Assembly (NCBI RefSeq): GCF_001184025.1
Contig: NZ_BBYG01000011.1
Coordinates: forward strand, 19,212-83,211
DNA: 64,000 nucleotides
Reading direction: 5' to 3'
Source of the DNA: Streptomyces maremycinicus
GTDB taxonomy: Bacteria; Actinomycetota; Actinomycetes; Streptomycetales; Streptomycetaceae
Shown here: positions 1 through 8,418 of the stretch, piece after piece
How positions within the stretch are numbered: the first letter of the stretch is position 1
How the letters are laid out: the number at the start of each line of letters is the position of its first letter
Program-made: the position numbers and the translations under genes
Notes under the pieces: model-generated
Told to the model about the DNA's origin: nothing
The model's database searches: none
Seen by the model: only the letters and a program-made list of their open reading frames with translations

Positions 1-248
1 CTCGCGCCGAGGATCTCGGCGGGCGGGAAATCGGCGATGTACGGGGCCAGCTGGTATTCGACGTCGGCGGCCATGCCGGCGGCGAGGTGGCACAGCAGGC
101 CGATGTGCCGCGCGGCGTTGAACAGGCCGGTGCCGTCCACGGTGATGTAGTGGTCGCGGATGTCGGCGGTCACGGCGTCTACGGCCTGGCGCGGGGACAT
201 CTCGTCGAGGTCGGCGGGTTCGTAAGTGTGCAGGGCATCTCCAGACAT
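1..248 (-). CDS. Hypothetical protein, C-terminus cut by window edge
   Basis: An open frame begins at ATG 248 (MSGDALHTYEPADLDEMS) and runs off the left edge, so about 82 residues are visible. It is acidic and helical, with a stretch FNAARHIGLLCHLAAGMAAD. I do not recognise a family. It follows the broken XF1762-type gene by a few bases and lies in the same minus-strand array downstream of the TraG-like gene, so it is probably cotranscribed cargo. The codon pattern (G/C in nearly every third position) supports a real gene. Confidence 0.6.
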   Translation of the reverse strand, partial: MSGDALHTYEPADLDEMSPRQAVDAVTADIRDHYITVDGTGLFNAARHIGLLCHLAAGMAADVEYQLAPYIADFPPAEILGA

Positions 249-253
249 GTGTG

Positions 254-711
254 TCAGGGGGCTTGCCACAGGAAGCGGGCGATGTCGTCGGTGCCGTGGC
301 TGGCCCGAGGCCGGGAGGGGGTGTGCCATCCGGCCCGGGGCGGGCGGCCGGCGATCAGGCCCCATCCCGCGCCGCGCAGGGACGCGCCGCTAACGCCCGA
401 CTGGGCAAAGGTGATCAGGCGCTGGTAACCGAGGGCTTTCGCCGCGCGCCACGATGCTCCGTACAGCACCGAGTTGGCGTTGCGTGCGCCGTCGCTGGCG
501 GTCCGGGTGACTTCGAGGGTGGCGCCGTCATCAAGGTGGCGGGCAACCGGCCGACCGACGATGGCCACGGCGCGCAGCGTGCCGGTCTCCTCGATGCTCC
601 GACGGTGAAGATCTGACCTGCGGGCGGCGGATGGTGGCGGTGCCAGGCGCGCACGAAGTCCTTCGCCTCACGTGAGCGCACCGGCACCAGGTGCAGCCGG
701 GCGGCGCTCAC
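254..711 (-). pseudogene. XF1762-family protein, frameshifted
   Basis: The start is GTG 711 (MSAARLHLVPVRSREAK), with its first base overlapping the TGA of the TraG-like gene, so translation would be coupled. The N-terminal half (FVRAWHRHHPPPAGQIFTVG) and the C-terminal half (AIVGRPVARHLDDGATLEVT ... LYGASWRAAKALGYQRLI) are both typical of the XF1762 family, but they are in different frames. One base is missing near position 600, where GTCGGAGCATCGAGG should read as G-x-I-E-E-T. The family is a small acetyltransferase-like protein of unknown role common on mobile elements. The gene is either decayed or carries a one-base sequence error. Confidence 0.75.
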
Positions 712-2501
712 ACGGCCTTCCCGAAGTCGGACTGCGTCGGCGCGTGCTTCGCCACGGCGCGGGCGGTGATCGCCTTGGACGCGCGGGCCGACGCTGCGGA
801 CAGCTCATCCGCCCCGGGCCCCAGGTACCACGGGCGCAGGTCCAGCATGGCGGCCCTCATGCCGGTGGCGAAGCAGAGCGCGGTGCCCTTGGGGAGTGCG
901 CGGATGGCGTCGGCGGGCAGGATTCGTTCCTGCCGCATGCTGACCGAGGTCGACTTGCCGGACTCCGAGTGCGAGGTGGAGGTCGTCTCGACGTCGTGGT
1001 CGCCGATCAAACGGCTGAGCTTGTCCGCGAAGTCCGGGTCGTCGATCCCGGAGCCGATGACCTTGACGGTCGAGGCGGACCACATGGCGTCCATTCCGGC
1101 GTCCGACCACACTTTCTGGCCCTGGCGGTAGGACTGCAGGATGGTGATCGGGATGATGCCGCGCGACCCGAGGTGCGAGTACAGGTCCGGCAAGTCGCTG
1201 ATCTTGCAGACGTTGGCGGCCTCGTCGAGGATCGCGAGCATGGGCGGGTCGAGCCGTCCGCCGGCGCGTTCGGCCTGCGCGGTCGCGGCCCGCATCACCG
1301 AGTCCGCGCACGCTGCGATCAGCGCCGAGGCGCCGCCACCACCGTCCTTGCTGAGCAGGAAGAGCGTGTCGGTGGAGGTCACGAACGCGGACGGCTTGAA
1401 CTCAGCGGTGCCCTTCTGCGGGGTGACCCAGGCGGCGATCTCGCTGTTCAGCAGCGCGGCGGCGTACTGGCGGGCGGTCTCGTAGATGCCGTCCCTCGTT
1501 TCCGGCGGTCCCTCCACCGTGCCCTTGAGCTGGGCGGCGACGGCGGCGAATTGGTGGTCGCGGAGGATGTCGAGCGGGGTGCGGTCGGCGGGGAAGGCCA
1601 GCCACTGCATGACGTCGGTGATCGGCCGCTCGTCAAGGGCCGCGGCGAGGAAGAGCTGGGCGAGGATGTTGGATCCGGCCTTGGACCAGAAGTCGCCCTG
1701 CTGGCTCGCGTCCACGGAGGCGGCGAGGAAGTGGCCGGCCAACCGCCCGGCTCCGTCCAGGGTTTTGGCGTCCGCCAAGGGGTTCCACCACATCTCGCGT
1801 GCGGCGTGCGCGATCTGCTGCGGGTCCATCGACCACACCTGTCCGACGCGGGCGCGGGCGTCGTAGGTCGCGGTGAAGGCGTCGCCGGCGGCTTTGTTCG
1901 AGGTCAGCAGGACCGGGCCGGGCGCGGCGAGAATGGAGGGGATCGCGAGGCTGGTGGTCTTGCCCGAGCGGGGCGCCATGATGGCGACCGCCACGTCCTC
2001 GTAGCCCATGCGCACCTCGTGCTTGGTGCCCTGCAGGTTGCCGAGCAGGATGCCGGTGTCGCGGGCCTCGATGTGCTTGGCGTGCTTCAGGCTCGGGCGC
2101 AGAGAGCGGGCCTTGTCGGTGATCGCCTTGGCCATCAGCGGTTCGATGTCCCGGGCCTTGGCCATGCCGGCGATCTTTTTCTTCCGGCCGCCGCTGCGGT
2201 TCTTGTGCCGGGCCCACAGGACGCCCACCGCAATGGCGAGGGCCAGGAGCAGGACAACAGGGACGACGCGGGCACCGATCAGCAGGGACGTCTCTCCCGC
2301 TTTGGGCCACAGCTGATCGGGGTGGAGCAGGGCGCTGGTCGGCTGGTAGGGGGCCCAGTCGGCGCCGGTGAGGTAGGCGGTGACGTTGCCGGACAGCCAG
2401 GCGAGGTGGGCGAGGGGGACGACGACGGCGAGGACGCCGATCAGGAGGCGCAGGACGAGGTCGTACCCGTCCGTGTTGCTGTTGGAGGAGGAAGGGGGCA
2501 A
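708..2501 (-). CDS. TraG/VirD4-type conjugative coupling ATPase
   Basis: A 597-residue membrane ATPase that would deliver the relaxase-DNA complex to the secretion channel. Two transmembrane segments lie at about residues 15-38 and 73-96, followed by a cytoplasmic NTPase. A Walker A-like motif APRSGKTTS is at about 175-183 and a Walker B motif LAILDEAANVC at about 420. It is followed by the family's LYSHLGSRGIIPITILQSYR stretch and a late RALPKGTALCF segment. The start is TTG 2501. The gene sits at the far end of the minus-strand array, over 20 kb from the VirB4 and SCO6880 genes it should work with; that separation by cargo is unusual but the motifs are clear. The length is normal for actinobacterial VirD4 proteins. 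Confidence 0.93.
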   Translation of the reverse strand: MPPSSSNSNTDGYDLVLRLLIGVLAVVVPLAHLAWLSGNVTAYLTGADWAPYQPTSALLHPDQLWPKAGETSLLIGARVVPVVLLLALAIAVGVLWARHKNRSGGRKKKIAGMAKARDIEPLMAKAITDKARSLRPSLKHAKHIEARDTGILLGNLQGTKHEVRMGYEDVAVAIMAPRSGKTTSLAIPSILAAPGPVLLTSNKAAGDAFTATYDARARVGQVWSMDPQQIAHAAREMWWNPLADAKTLDGAGRLAGHFLAASVDASQQGDFWSKAGSNILAQLFLAAALDERPITDVMQWLAFPADRTPLDILRDHQFAAVAAQLKGTVEGPPETRDGIYETARQYAAALLNSEIAAWVTPQKGTAEFKPSAFVTSTDTLFLLSKDGGGGASALIAACADSVMRAATAQAERAGGRLDPPMLAILDEAANVCKISDLPDLYSHLGSRGIIPITILQSYRQGQKVWSDAGMDAMWSASTVKVIGSGIDDPDFADKLSRLIGDHDVETTSTSHSESGKSTSVSMRQERILPADAIRALPKGTALCFATGMRAAMLDLRPWYLGPGADELSAASARASKAITARAVAKHAPTQSDFGKAV

Positions 2502-2537
2502 GGGCTACGTGCTTCCGGGCGGGGACGGGCGGTGGGA

Positions 2538-3317
2538 TCAGCGGCTGCGGTGGTTCTTGGCCGGCGGCTGTCGCGAGGGGATCGGACTCGTCGGCGAGGT
2601 GGCGTGCCAGGCAGCGAGGGAGTGGACGCGTTCTTCCAGCGCCCCGGCCACGTACACGGCGAGCACGTCCGTGGTCCTACGGGTGACGACGTTCGGGTCG
2701 CGGGTCGGGAGACTGCGCCCGCTGTCGATGCGCGGTACGGGCTTCGGATCGGCGAGCGCAGCGGTGAACGCGGCGACCATGTACGCAGGAATGTGCGCGC
2801 CGAAGCGGGCCTGCCACACTGGCCGGTCCGGGCCGAGTGTGGCGGTGAAGAACCAGGCGCCCGGTTCCTCCGCGTTGCCCAGCCGCTGGACGTACGCGGT
2901 GCCGTCGGGCGACACGAGGCTGTTGTCCGCGGAGGCGGGTGACCAGCCGATCTGTTGGAGCGGCTCGTACGGATCGGACGGTGTGCTCGCGGTTGCGGCC
3001 GGATCGGTGAGGGCGTCGGTAACGGCGGCGATCAGTTCGACCGGGGTGAGGGCACCGAAACTCGCGTACCACGCTGGCCGGTCCGGCTCCGCAGCGTGGT
3101 GAAGGGTCCACCACTGGCCGTCGGGTTCGGGCTCCAGGCGCAGGAGGGCTTTCCGGTCGGGGCTGGAGAGCAGGACGCGCGCCATCAGGGGGTCGTTGCC
3201 GTGGCCCCAGCCGCAGGCGCGGTGGAGAGGGACGGTGATCCAGGCGGGGTCACCGCCATCGGCCAGGTGGCGCGGGGCGATGGAGTCGACCTCGACAGTC
3301 TCGGGAGCCAGGGGCAT
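2538..3317 (-). CDS. DUF317 protein
   Basis: I chose ATG 3317 because GGAGGTGACC lies immediately upstream; the open frame extends further but reads through the neighbouring gene. The 259-residue product has the two-part DUF317 pattern: SIAPRHLADGGDPAWITVPL, then WWTLHHAAEPDRPAWYASFG and TPVELIAAVTDALTD, then a second unit with VSPDGTAYVQRLG and ARFGAHIPAYMVAAFTAAL. The function of DUF317 is unknown; such proteins occur in multiple copies on Streptomyces mobile elements. It is one of at least seven in this window. Confidence 0.88.
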   Translation of the reverse strand: MPLAPETVEVDSIAPRHLADGGDPAWITVPLHRACGWGHGNDPLMARVLLSSPDRKALLRLEPEPDGQWWTLHHAAEPDRPAWYASFGALTPVELIAAVTDALTDPAATASTPSDPYEPLQQIGWSPASADNSLVSPDGTAYVQRLGNAEEPGAWFFTATLGPDRPVWQARFGAHIPAYMVAAFTAALADPKPVPRIDSGRSLPTRDPNVVTRRTTDVLAVYVAGALEERVHSLAAWHATSPTSPIPSRQPPAKNHRSR

Positions 3318-3319
3318 GG

Positions 3320-3892
3320 TCACCTCCGTGCCGGGGTTCGCCGGTCGGCCGCGGGAGCCGGCGATGGTGCAGGCGCCAGAGGTGAGGGGGCGCTGCGGGC
3401 AGCGGCGTTGATCTCGCGGAGTGTCTTGCCATGGGTGGCCCAGTCGTCGAGGTAGCTCCACGATTCGGCGTGGTACTCGGCGAGGGCGTCGTCGAAGGCC
3501 GTGGTGCCGGGCTTAGCGGTGGCGGGAAGTGCGTCTCGAGTTTCCAGCCACTGCTCGTGCAGCTGCTCGAGCCGGTCGAGGGCGGCGTGCAGGACACCCA
3601 ACTGGTAGACCCAGCGGCTCTGTACGGTACCTTCCGGCAGGCGGCCCAGTTGCGTCTCCGCTGTGGCCAGCAGGTGACGGGCCCCGTAGCGGAGCGATTC
3701 GAACGCCTCGGCGGTGTCGGCGTCGCGCCGGCTCGCGCGTAGGCCATAGGCGTGGTCGTCGTAGGGCCATCCGTCGAGGTCGGTGTGCTCGTCGGAGTAG
3801 GCGTCCCAGGCGTCGAGGATCTTCTTGCTGTCGCTTACGTAGCGGTCGAGGTGGCGCAGGAAGTCGCGGTGTGCGCGGTGATCGGCGGAAAT
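3320..3892 (-). CDS. Hypothetical helical protein with non-canonical start
   Basis: A charged, helical protein of about 190 residues (HRDFLRHLDRYVSDSKKILD, then TAEAFESLRYGARHLLATAE, and an Ala/Pro-rich tail PAPAADRRTPARR). The frame stays open upstream but there overlaps the DUF317 gene in a low-complexity reading, so the real start is near 3892. There the sequence is ACAGGACCCCTCCCC followed by ATT TCC GCC GAT. No ATG, GTG or TTG fits; ATT may be used, or may be a mutated ATG. It ends 3 nt before the next gene begins. The function is unknown. Confidence 0.65.
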   Translation of the reverse strand: MSADHRAHRDFLRHLDRYVSDSKKILDAWDAYSDEHTDLDGWPYDDHAYGLRASRRDADTAEAFESLRYGARHLLATAETQLGRLPEGTVQSRWVYQLGVLHAALDRLEQLHEQWLETRDALPATAKPGTTAFDDALAEYHAESWSYLDDWATHGKTLREINAAARSAPSPLAPAPSPAPAADRRTPARR

Positions 3893-3911
3893 GGGGAGGG
3901 GTCCTGTCGGT

Positions 3912-4734
3912 TCAGCGGCGGGCGGCAGGCTGTGCGGTGTGGGCCTTCGCCGGGGTCGGTGCGGGTCTCGTCTGCTGTCGGCGGGTGGAGCGTGCCCGGG
4001 CGCGGAGCGAATCGATACGCGCGGTGTGCGCGTCGACCACCTGCTGCGGGCGCAGCGGGCTGGGCTCCTGCACGGCGCTGTAGTGGCCGGTGCGGTCGTA
4101 CATGCCGCGTTGGAGCGGGCTTCGGTCGACCAGCGCGGTGAGGAACGATCCGACGAGGTGGGCGGGGGTGCGCTCGTCGAGGTAGGCGTGCCAGATACGC
4201 GGGCCGGGGAACTGGTCGTAGCCGGGCTCGCGGGTTTCGACATGCCAGGACGGCCGGTCGCTGAATTCGCTCAGCGGGCGCAGTTCGATGTGGCACATGG
4301 AGTCCGGCGAGTATGCCGTGACGCCTGAGTCGCGGTGCCACCCCGCCGAAGTCACCGCCTGCCACGGGTCCGGCTGCTGTGGCGGCGGGGCGACGAGGGC
4401 GTCGGTGAACCCGGTGAGGACCTCGGCGGGCACGAGTTCGCCGAACTCGGCGTACCAGCCCGGCTCGGTGTCGGTGGGCTCGGCCCGCAGCCGCCACCAC
4501 GCGGAGGTGGCGGACTGCGGGTCGAACTGGAGGCGGTGGCGAAGGTCGGGGCTGCGCAGCACCATCTCGGCGCTCAAACGGGTCGGAGACGGCGCTCCAT
4601 CCGGCGACGGCCAGGCCGTGGGTGACGTGGCGGGCATCCCCGGGGCCGGCGAGGTGGCGGGGGCTGGTGTCGAAGGGGATCTGCCTGGCGTGCTTGTCGG
4701 CGAACGCGGCGAGCTGTCGTTCGCTCAGGGGCAC
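3912..4734 (-). pseudogene. DUF317 protein, frameshifted
   Basis: The N-terminus from GTG 4734 (PLSERQLAAFADKHARQIPF, SPRHLAGPGDARHVTHGLA, AGWSAVSDP) and the remainder (SAEMVLRSPDLRHRLQFDPQ ... WWRLRAEPTDTEPGWYAEFG) are consecutive parts of one DUF317 protein in different frames. At about 4577 the minus strand reads GACCCGTTTGAGCGCC; dropping one T restores D-P-L-S-A-E-M-V. The start has GGGAGA upstream and overlaps the preceding gene by 10 nt. The downstream part alone is open from 4637. The gene is decayed or carries a homopolymer sequencing error. Confidence 0.8.
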
Positions 4735-5081
4735 CGGGCGTCTCCCGGCTCACTCGCGGCGGTGCTGCCGTACAGGTCCCGGAGGTCGTCCAGGACGTAG
4801 TGGAGGGTGTGCTGGTCGGCCTGCTCCCACGCGGCCGTGCGCAGTTCGGTGATCAGAAGGTCGACCTGTGCGGTGCGCGGCGTGTCCGGGTGTTCCTGCA
4901 GGGTGCGGGCGAGGGCGCGCAGAGTGTCGGCGAGTTGGACGGGCAGGCCCGTGTATTCGTCGAGGAGGGGCTCTACGAGGGCGAGGGCTCTCACGGGGTC
5001 AGGGTTCTCGCGCAGGTAGTCGGTGAGTTCCGACAGGGTTTCGGTCGCGGTGTGGATGGTGTCCGGGGTGAGTGCGGGCAT
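4725..5081 (-). CDS. Hypothetical small helical protein
   Basis: A 118-residue, mostly helical acidic protein (TATETLSELTDYLRENPDPV, LVEPLLDEYTGLPVQLADTL, HYVLDDLRDLYGSTAA). I recognise no domain. Its end overlaps the start of the DUF317 gene downstream by 10 nt, and it follows another DUF317 gene, so it belongs to the same transcription unit. Helical proteins of this size recur between the DUF317 genes in this array. Confidence 0.75.
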   Translation of the reverse strand: MPALTPDTIHTATETLSELTDYLRENPDPVRALALVEPLLDEYTGLPVQLADTLRALARTLQEHPDTPRTAQVDLLITELRTAAWEQADQHTLHYVLDDLRDLYGSTAASEPGDARCP

Positions 5082-5108
5082 CGGGCTCCTCGGGACGGGT
5101 GCGGCGGG

Positions 5109-5912
5109 TCAGCGGCGGGTCCGGGCGCCGCCGGCCGGGGTATGGGTACGGGCGGTGGTGCGTGGCCGTGTGCTTCGGGCGCTGTTGCGGGCCCAGGTGG
5201 CGGCGCGGGCGGCCGTGATCCGGGCCTGTTGCCACGCGCTGAGCTGGGAGGGCGTGACGGAGACCGACCAGGTGCGGATCTGTGCGTTGTGAGGGACGCG
5301 CCCGCGCGGGCGCATCACGGGATCGGGATTGGCGAGTTCGGCCGAGAGGGCTTGTACCAGGTGCATCGGGGTGTTGGGCGTGAAGTTGGCCGTCCAGCCG
5401 TTGCCCTGCTGGTCCTTCGCTCCGGTCCACCACATCGCCGTGCCGTCGGGGCTGTGGTGGTACTGCATCCACGCGGTGCCGTCGGGGCTGGTCGCCGTGT
5501 AGTGCTCGCCCTCCAAGCGCGTGTGCCAGTTCTGCTCCTGCAGGGGCGCCCAGACGTTGGGGGCGTGGGCGGAGCGGGGGCGGGTGAGGGCGTCGGTCAT
5601 ACCGGCGACGATCTCCACCGGCGTCTGCCGGCCCAGGTTCGCCGCCCATGCGCCGTTCAGGCCGTCCGCTTGGCCGTGGATGGTCCACCCGCCGGGCAGG
5701 ATGTAGGGGTCGTAGGCGACACGGACGGTGCGGTCGGGGCTCTCCATGAGTAGCGGGCCGCCCGTCTTGGACTTGTCCCGCCAGCCCGAGGCGCGCAGGA
5801 ACTCCGAGACGTGCCGGACGTCGCCGCCGCCGGCGAGGGCGCGGGGCTGGACGAGGTAGTGCTGCTCGGCCTGCTCGCCTGGCCCCCAGCCCTGCCATTG
5901 CTTCTTCTTCAC
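5109..5912 (-). CDS. DUF317 protein
   Basis: The start is GTG 5912 (KKKQWQGWGPGEQAEQHYLV), overlapping the TGA of the gene upstream in a GTGA arrangement; longer readings run through that gene. The 267 residues contain two DUF317 units: HVSEFLRASGWRDKSKTGGP with ESPDRTVRVAYDPYILPGGW, and SPDGTAWMQYHHSPDGTAMW with TPNTPMHLVQALSAELANP. An Arg/Thr-rich tail follows (ARTHTPAGGARTRR). Translation is probably coupled to the helical protein upstream. Confidence 0.87.
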   Translation of the reverse strand: MKKKQWQGWGPGEQAEQHYLVQPRALAGGGDVRHVSEFLRASGWRDKSKTGGPLLMESPDRTVRVAYDPYILPGGWTIHGQADGLNGAWAANLGRQTPVEIVAGMTDALTRPRSAHAPNVWAPLQEQNWHTRLEGEHYTATSPDGTAWMQYHHSPDGTAMWWTGAKDQQGNGWTANFTPNTPMHLVQALSAELANPDPVMRPRGRVPHNAQIRTWSVSVTPSQLSAWQQARITAARAATWARNSARSTRPRTTARTHTPAGGARTRR

Positions 5913-6292
5913 CGGTGCCGCCGGACGACGAGCGGTGCGGGGGCCGGGGGCTTCGCCGCGGTGGTGGCTGGCTGGGTGCCGACGTGCTGCAGGGTGTCCT
6001 TGTGTTCGTCCAGGTCGAGGGTGATGTCGTGCAGTTCGTTCGAGGCGCGGCCCAGAGCGAGCCACACCTCCGCGGGGAGTGCGCCTCGTTCGGCCTGGTC
6101 CTTGGCGAACACGCTTCCGGTGGCGACGAGGTGGGTGATGCCGCCGAGGACTCCGGTGTCCGGGTCGAGGACGCGGGCGATGACCTGCGCGGCCTGGGGC
6201 GGGGGAAGCTGCGAGAGGTGGTCGGCGAGCTGGCCGAGCTGGCGGGTGATCTCGTCGGCCAGTCTCACCGGGTAGGGGGCGGGGTGGGACAT
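5909..6292 (-). CDS. Hypothetical helical protein
   Basis: A 127-residue protein with heptad-like helices (LADEITRQLGQLADHLSQL, QVIARVLDPDTGVLGGITHL, ASNELHDITLDLDEHKDTLQ). The LDP-x-(S/T)-G-(V/L)-L pattern followed by a helical hairpin is also seen at the C-terminus of the protein at 22245-23162, so the two may share a fold. It overlaps the downstream DUF317 gene by 4 nt. The function is unknown. Confidence 0.8.
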   Translation of the reverse strand: MSHPAPYPVRLADEITRQLGQLADHLSQLPPPQAAQVIARVLDPDTGVLGGITHLVATGSVFAKDQAERGALPAEVWLALGRASNELHDITLDLDEHKDTLQHVGTQPATTAAKPPAPAPLVVRRHR

Positions 6293-6314
6293 GCTCCTCC
6301 GGGGCGGTGAACGG

Positions 6315-6500
6315 TCAGTGGTGGTGCCGGTGGCCGACGCGCTGGGTCTCGGCGAGGACGGCCTCCGGGCGGGCGCCGGCCAGCGGGGTGGTGCGGTCGG
6401 GGCCGGTCGGGATGCAGGCGCGCAGGTAGCGGCGGAACAGGGCTGTCGCGAGTCGGGGTTGGAGCCGGTTGCTGATGGGTGGGGGTGTGCGGGCTGCTAC
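6315..6500 (-). CDS. Possible small gene lacking a canonical start
   Basis: A 61-codon frame ends at TGA 6315-6317 and reads like coding sequence (NRLQPRLATALFRRYLRACI, PTGPDRTTPLAGARPEAVLA). A ribosome-binding site GGAGAAA precedes it at the normal distance, but the codon there is GTA (6498-6500), not GTG. It may be a gene whose start codon has been lost, or a chance frame. It fills the otherwise empty gap between its two neighbours. Confidence 0.35.
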   Translation of the reverse strand, partial: VAARTPPPISNRLQPRLATALFRRYLRACIPTGPDRTTPLAGARPEAVLAETQRVGHRHHH

Positions 6501-6568
6501 GGGTTTCTCCGGGGATCGAGCGGGGCGGTGGGCGGCCCCGGCGGGGTGCCGGGGCCGCCCACGCGGTC

Positions 6569-6976
6569 TTACGGGGTGCGCCGGGACGGTGCGGGCCGCG
6601 AGGGGGAGCCGGCCGTTGCCGGATGCTGCGCGGCGAGGCGGGCTACACGGGTGCGGGCGTCATGCACAGCTTGCCGGTAGGCGGCTTCGTCGAAGACCTC
6701 GGGCACGCAGTTGACCTCGGCCCCGGCCAAGAGCAGGGCGGGGATGGCGCGGGTCGCCAGGCGCTTCTGCTCGTCGGCACCGAGTCGTTCGGGCACGGTG
6801 TGCCAGATGTACAGCGGCGCGCCCGTGGGGTGTTCGTGGCGTTCGAGGCCGAGCTGTTCCAGCAGGTCGTTGAGCTGGGCGGGGGCGCCGGTGGGGGTGT
6901 CGGCGGGGATGGTAGTCGTCAGGGCCTTGATGTAGATCTCGACGTCCGTGCCGTATCCGTCGGCCAGGTTGGCCAT
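6569..6976 (-). CDS. Hypothetical protein
   Basis: A 135-residue protein starting at ATG 6976 (MANLADGYGTDVEIYIKALT). It has a segment NDLLEQLGLERHEHPTGAPL and a basic, Ala/Pro-rich C-terminus. I recognise no named domain. It lies in the minus-strand cargo array, 16 nt after the stop of the gene upstream. The function is unknown. Confidence 0.75.
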   Translation of the reverse strand: MANLADGYGTDVEIYIKALTTTIPADTPTGAPAQLNDLLEQLGLERHEHPTGAPLYIWHTVPERLGADEQKRLATRAIPALLLAGAEVNCVPEVFDEAAYRQAVHDARTRVARLAAQHPATAGSPSRPAPSRRTP

Positions 6977-6992
6977 GTGTTTCTCTCCGGGG

Positions 6993-7640
6993 TCAACGGT
7001 GGCGGGAGGCCGAGGGCTGTGTGGTGCTCGGCGGCGGTGTGGGGGCCGCCGGTTGCGGAGCGCGTGCGGCGTGGTTGCGGGCGTGGAGGATCACGCACGC
7101 GGCCTGGCTCATGGAGTTCGCGGTGTCCCTGAGCCGAGCGAGGGGTTCGGGTTCCTCGCCGGGGGCAGCCCCCTGGAGGGCACTGGCGGCGATCCAGGCC
7201 CGGACGACCACTTCCCTGGTAAGGGGCAGCAGCCCGTTGACCGGGGCAGCGATCTCGGTCAGCACCTCGGCCACCGCACTGCTGGTCTTGGCGGCAGAGA
7301 CCCGCTCGGCGAGCTGGGTGAGGAAGCGCAGGGCCGCGTTGTGTTCGCTGTCCGGTGTGGCCAGCGCGTTCAGGGCGGGGTCGAGGTGGACGCTGTGACC
7401 GGCGGAAAGCAGGGCGTGCGAGGCAGCGGTCGCCTTCAGGCGCTGGTGCTCGACGGGCAGGCCGTGGGGAAGCCGGTGGTAGTCCCTGCTCGGTCCGGGA
7501 GCGGAAAGGAAGCCGCCGGTTCGCTGGAGAATGTAAGCCGCCTTCTCGGTGCCGCCGATGGCGACGACCAGGCCGGTGCGGGGGTCCTTGGTGATGGTGA
7601 TGTACTCCAGCACCCAGAACTCGGGCTCCGTCTGCTTCAT
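6993..7640 (-). CDS. Hypothetical protein with the recurrent array domain
   Basis: A 215-residue protein. Residues about 12-85 (ITKDPRTGLVVAIGGTEKAA, YILQRTGGF, DYHRLPHGLPVEHQRL, HALLSAGHSVHLDPAL) match a small domain that also occurs in the products of 7637-8395, 8419-9114, 14202-14593, 15794-16246 and 20297-21268. A helical C-terminal half follows (VAEVLTEIAAPVNGLLPLTR, ARLRDTANSMSQAACVILHA). Its start overlaps the stop of the next gene upstream by 4 nt. The domain is not one I can name. Confidence 0.8.
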   Translation of the reverse strand: MKQTEPEFWVLEYITITKDPRTGLVVAIGGTEKAAYILQRTGGFLSAPGPSRDYHRLPHGLPVEHQRLKATAASHALLSAGHSVHLDPALNALATPDSEHNAALRFLTQLAERVSAAKTSSAVAEVLTEIAAPVNGLLPLTREVVVRAWIAASALQGAAPGEEPEPLARLRDTANSMSQAACVILHARNHAARAPQPAAPTPPPSTTQPSASRHR

Positions 7641-8395
7641 CGAGCCCTGGTGGCCGGCGCACGACTGCCGGCCGGGGAGGGCGGCATGGAGGCTGGGGTG
7701 GAGCTGGGCGCGGTTCGGCCTGCGGGGTGCTGGAGGGCGGTGCCGATGCCGAGCGCGTCGAGTTGCGGGCCGATCTCGCGCAGGGCGCGCGCCTGCGCTC
7801 TGGTGTCGTCGTTGTTGAGGCGGTAGATGCCGCTCTGCGGGTCCTGGACGAAGCCGTGGGCGACGAGGATCGCGCCGGCACGGTCGTCGACGGGGGCGGT
7901 GGCGACGCTGCCGTCCGGCTGCCAGGTCAGGACGACCCGGTCCGGCTGGGAGGGCTGGATGCCGCCCAGGGCGTTGTGCCGGACCCGGGCGAGGGCGCTG
8001 TCGTAGCGGGCGAGCAGGTCGCCGGCTATCTGCTCGGCGCCCAGGAACGGGTCGTCCGCGAGGGCGATGCCGTTGGGCTCGGGGACGGCGCGAAATGCTT
8101 CGTCGGGCAGGGCGAGGGGGGCGACGGCGGCGATGAGGAATCCGTCGCGTTCGTCGTGCCGGTCCAGAAGGACGAGTTGGGCGCCGTCGGGGCGGCTCAG
8201 GACGGCTGCGTGCCGAAGCGGGTGCTCGGCGAGGGACGCGGCGACCAGGTCCAGGTCCCAGATGCGGTCGGCGAGTTCGGTGAGGTCGTCCTTGGCGTCG
8301 GCAGGGAGGTGAGTGCTGGTCCAGGTGTCGGGGAGTTCGCCGGCGAGGACGTCGGCGTACGAGGCGAGGCGCTCGGAGGTGTCGTAGTCGTGCAT
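7637..8395 (-). CDS. Hypothetical protein with the recurrent array domain
   Basis: I chose ATG 8395 (MHDYDTSERLASYADVLAGE), where AAGGACACC precedes the start; the open frame upstream is low-complexity read-through. In the 252-residue product the N-terminal half contains HPLRHAAVLSRPDGAQLVLL. The C-terminal half carries the recurrent unit: VLTWQPDGSVATAPVDDRAG, AILVAHGF, YRLNNDDTRAQARALREIGP, LDALGIGTAL. It overlaps the downstream gene by 4 nt. The function is unknown. Confidence 0.78.
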   Translation of the reverse strand: MHDYDTSERLASYADVLAGELPDTWTSTHLPADAKDDLTELADRIWDLDLVAASLAEHPLRHAAVLSRPDGAQLVLLDRHDERDGFLIAAVAPLALPDEAFRAVPEPNGIALADDPFLGAEQIAGDLLARYDSALARVRHNALGGIQPSQPDRVVLTWQPDGSVATAPVDDRAGAILVAHGFVQDPQSGIYRLNNDDTRAQARALREIGPQLDALGIGTALQHPAGRTAPSSTPASMPPSPAGSRAPATRAR

Positions 8396-8418
8396 GGTGT
8401 CCTTGGGCGAGGTGGGGG

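Noticed and set aside
672..2942. A 756-codon plus-strand open frame opposite the TraG-like and DUF317 genes
   Set aside because: It is Gly/Arg-rich with no family motifs, while the minus strand has clear motifs and better codon use; long antisense frames are common at this GC.
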